In this document: positions 7,162 to 7,521 of the stretch, in pieces
How the letters are laid out: every line of letters starts with the position of its first letter
Position numbering within the stretch: the first letter of the stretch is position 1
NCBI GenBank assembly: GCA_027438535.1
Contig: DAIAMA010000041.1
Span: forward strand, 999-8,519
Direction of reading: 5' to 3'
DNA from: a bacterium
GTDB lineage: Bacteria > Pseudomonadota > Gammaproteobacteria > Burkholderiales > Thiobacteraceae
Length of the DNA: 7,521 nucleotides
Notes under the pieces: model-generated
Told to the model about the DNA's origin: nothing
Databases searched by the model: none
The model's input: the letters and a program-made list of their open reading frames with translations, nothing else
Translations under genes and position numbers: made by a program

Positions 7162-7521
7162 TAGCCTCCATAACCGTAATTACCGTAATAGTAATATCCG
7201 CCACTGTTACGGCCGGTTGCCTTGTTCAATATGATCCCCACCACATCGCAGGCGCCTTCGATGCGCGCCATGGCGTCGCGCAACGCGGCTTGCGGCGTTT
7301 TATCCGCCTCCACCACCATCACGATCTGCCCCATGTGCGCGGCCAACACGCTGGATTCGCTAGTCGCCAAGAGCGGTGGCGAATCGAATAACACGAGACG
7401 ATCCGGGTAGCGGCTAGCCAGATCATCGACTAGGCGATGCATGGCGTCGCTCGACAGCAACTCCGTGGCGCGAGCATAGGTGCGGCCCGCTGGCAATATC
7501 GCCAATTTATCGATGTTAGTG
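7146..7521 (-). CDS. XrtA-associated tyrosine autokinase, C-terminal part (5' end cut by window)
   Basis: The last 124 residues of a bacterial tyrosine (BY) kinase of the CpsD/Wzc cytoplasmic-domain type, which phosphorylates its own Tyr-rich tail and so controls polymer length and export with a Wzz-like membrane partner. The segment begins in frame at the right edge (TNIDKLAILPAGR) and contains the Walker-B-like block RLVLFDSPPLLATSES followed by MGQIVMVVEADKTPQAALRD and VVGIILNKATG, all typical of the family. The protein ends in a tail with seven Tyr in twelve residues (YYYYGNYGYGGY, codons 7161-7196) before AKQA and a TAG stop at 7146. Walker A and the true start lie outside the window. 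An in-frame TTG at 7505 is internal, because the frame stays open upstream with family-like sequence. Locus context supports the TIGR03018 type over a chromosome-partition ATPase, which would lack the Tyr tail. Confidence 0.92.
   Translation of the reverse strand, partial: TNIDKLAILPAGRTYARATELLSSDAMHRLVDDLASRYPDRLVLFDSPPLLATSESSVLAAHMGQIVMVVEADKTPQAALRDAMARIEGACDVVGIILNKATGRNSGGYYYYGNYGYGGYAKQA

Noticed and set aside
1..7521. Mobile elements, CRISPR arrays, tRNA or other RNA genes
   Set aside because: Coding genes fill all but about 80 nt of the window, and I saw no direct-repeat arrays, transposase motifs, terminal inverted repeats or tRNA-like sequence.

Overview
The window is the interior of one long operon, all on the minus strand, so transcription runs from the right edge (7521) to the left edge (1). 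It matches the exosortase A (XrtA/EpsH) type exopolysaccharide locus, the cell-surface sugar system that accompanies PEP-CTERM protein sorting. This locus type is best known from environmental, often floc- or biofilm-forming, Gram-negative bacteria, mainly Betaproteobacteria and relatives. The fairly GC-rich codon use, the outer-membrane beta-barrel and the gene order fit such an organism, but I cannot name a genus.

Layout in order of transcription: the C-terminal end of an XrtA-type tyrosine autokinase (7521-7146, cut by the window); an outer-membrane beta-barrel protein of the TIGR03016 type (7110-5653); an ExeA-like AAA ATPase of the TIGR03015 type (5640-4624); a DUF3473-type polysaccharide deacetylase (4593-3757); a FemAB/GNAT-fold protein of the TIGR03019 type (3760-2723, GTG start); a TIGR03087-type glycosyltransferase (2719-1490); and exosortase A fused to an EpsI domain (1493 to beyond position 1). 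The exosortase is open for its whole visible length but runs off the left edge.

The genes are packed tightly. Spacings are 35, 12 and 30 nt, then a 4-nt overlap, 3 nt, and another 4-nt overlap, so translational coupling is likely in the second half. No gap exceeds 35 nt. I see no promoter, no intrinsic terminator, no RNA gene, no insertion sequence and no CRISPR array. A short hairpin covers the stop codon of the kinase.

Working model: the kinase regulates chain length and export of the polysaccharide, the glycosyltransferase helps build it, the deacetylase and possibly the FemAB-like protein modify it, and the barrel serves at the outer membrane. The ATPase has an unknown, possibly assembly-related role. 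Exosortase A cuts PEP-CTERM proteins, whose genes must lie elsewhere because none is here. The system is a known one. Its open questions are the molecular jobs of the barrel, the ATPase and the FemAB-like protein.
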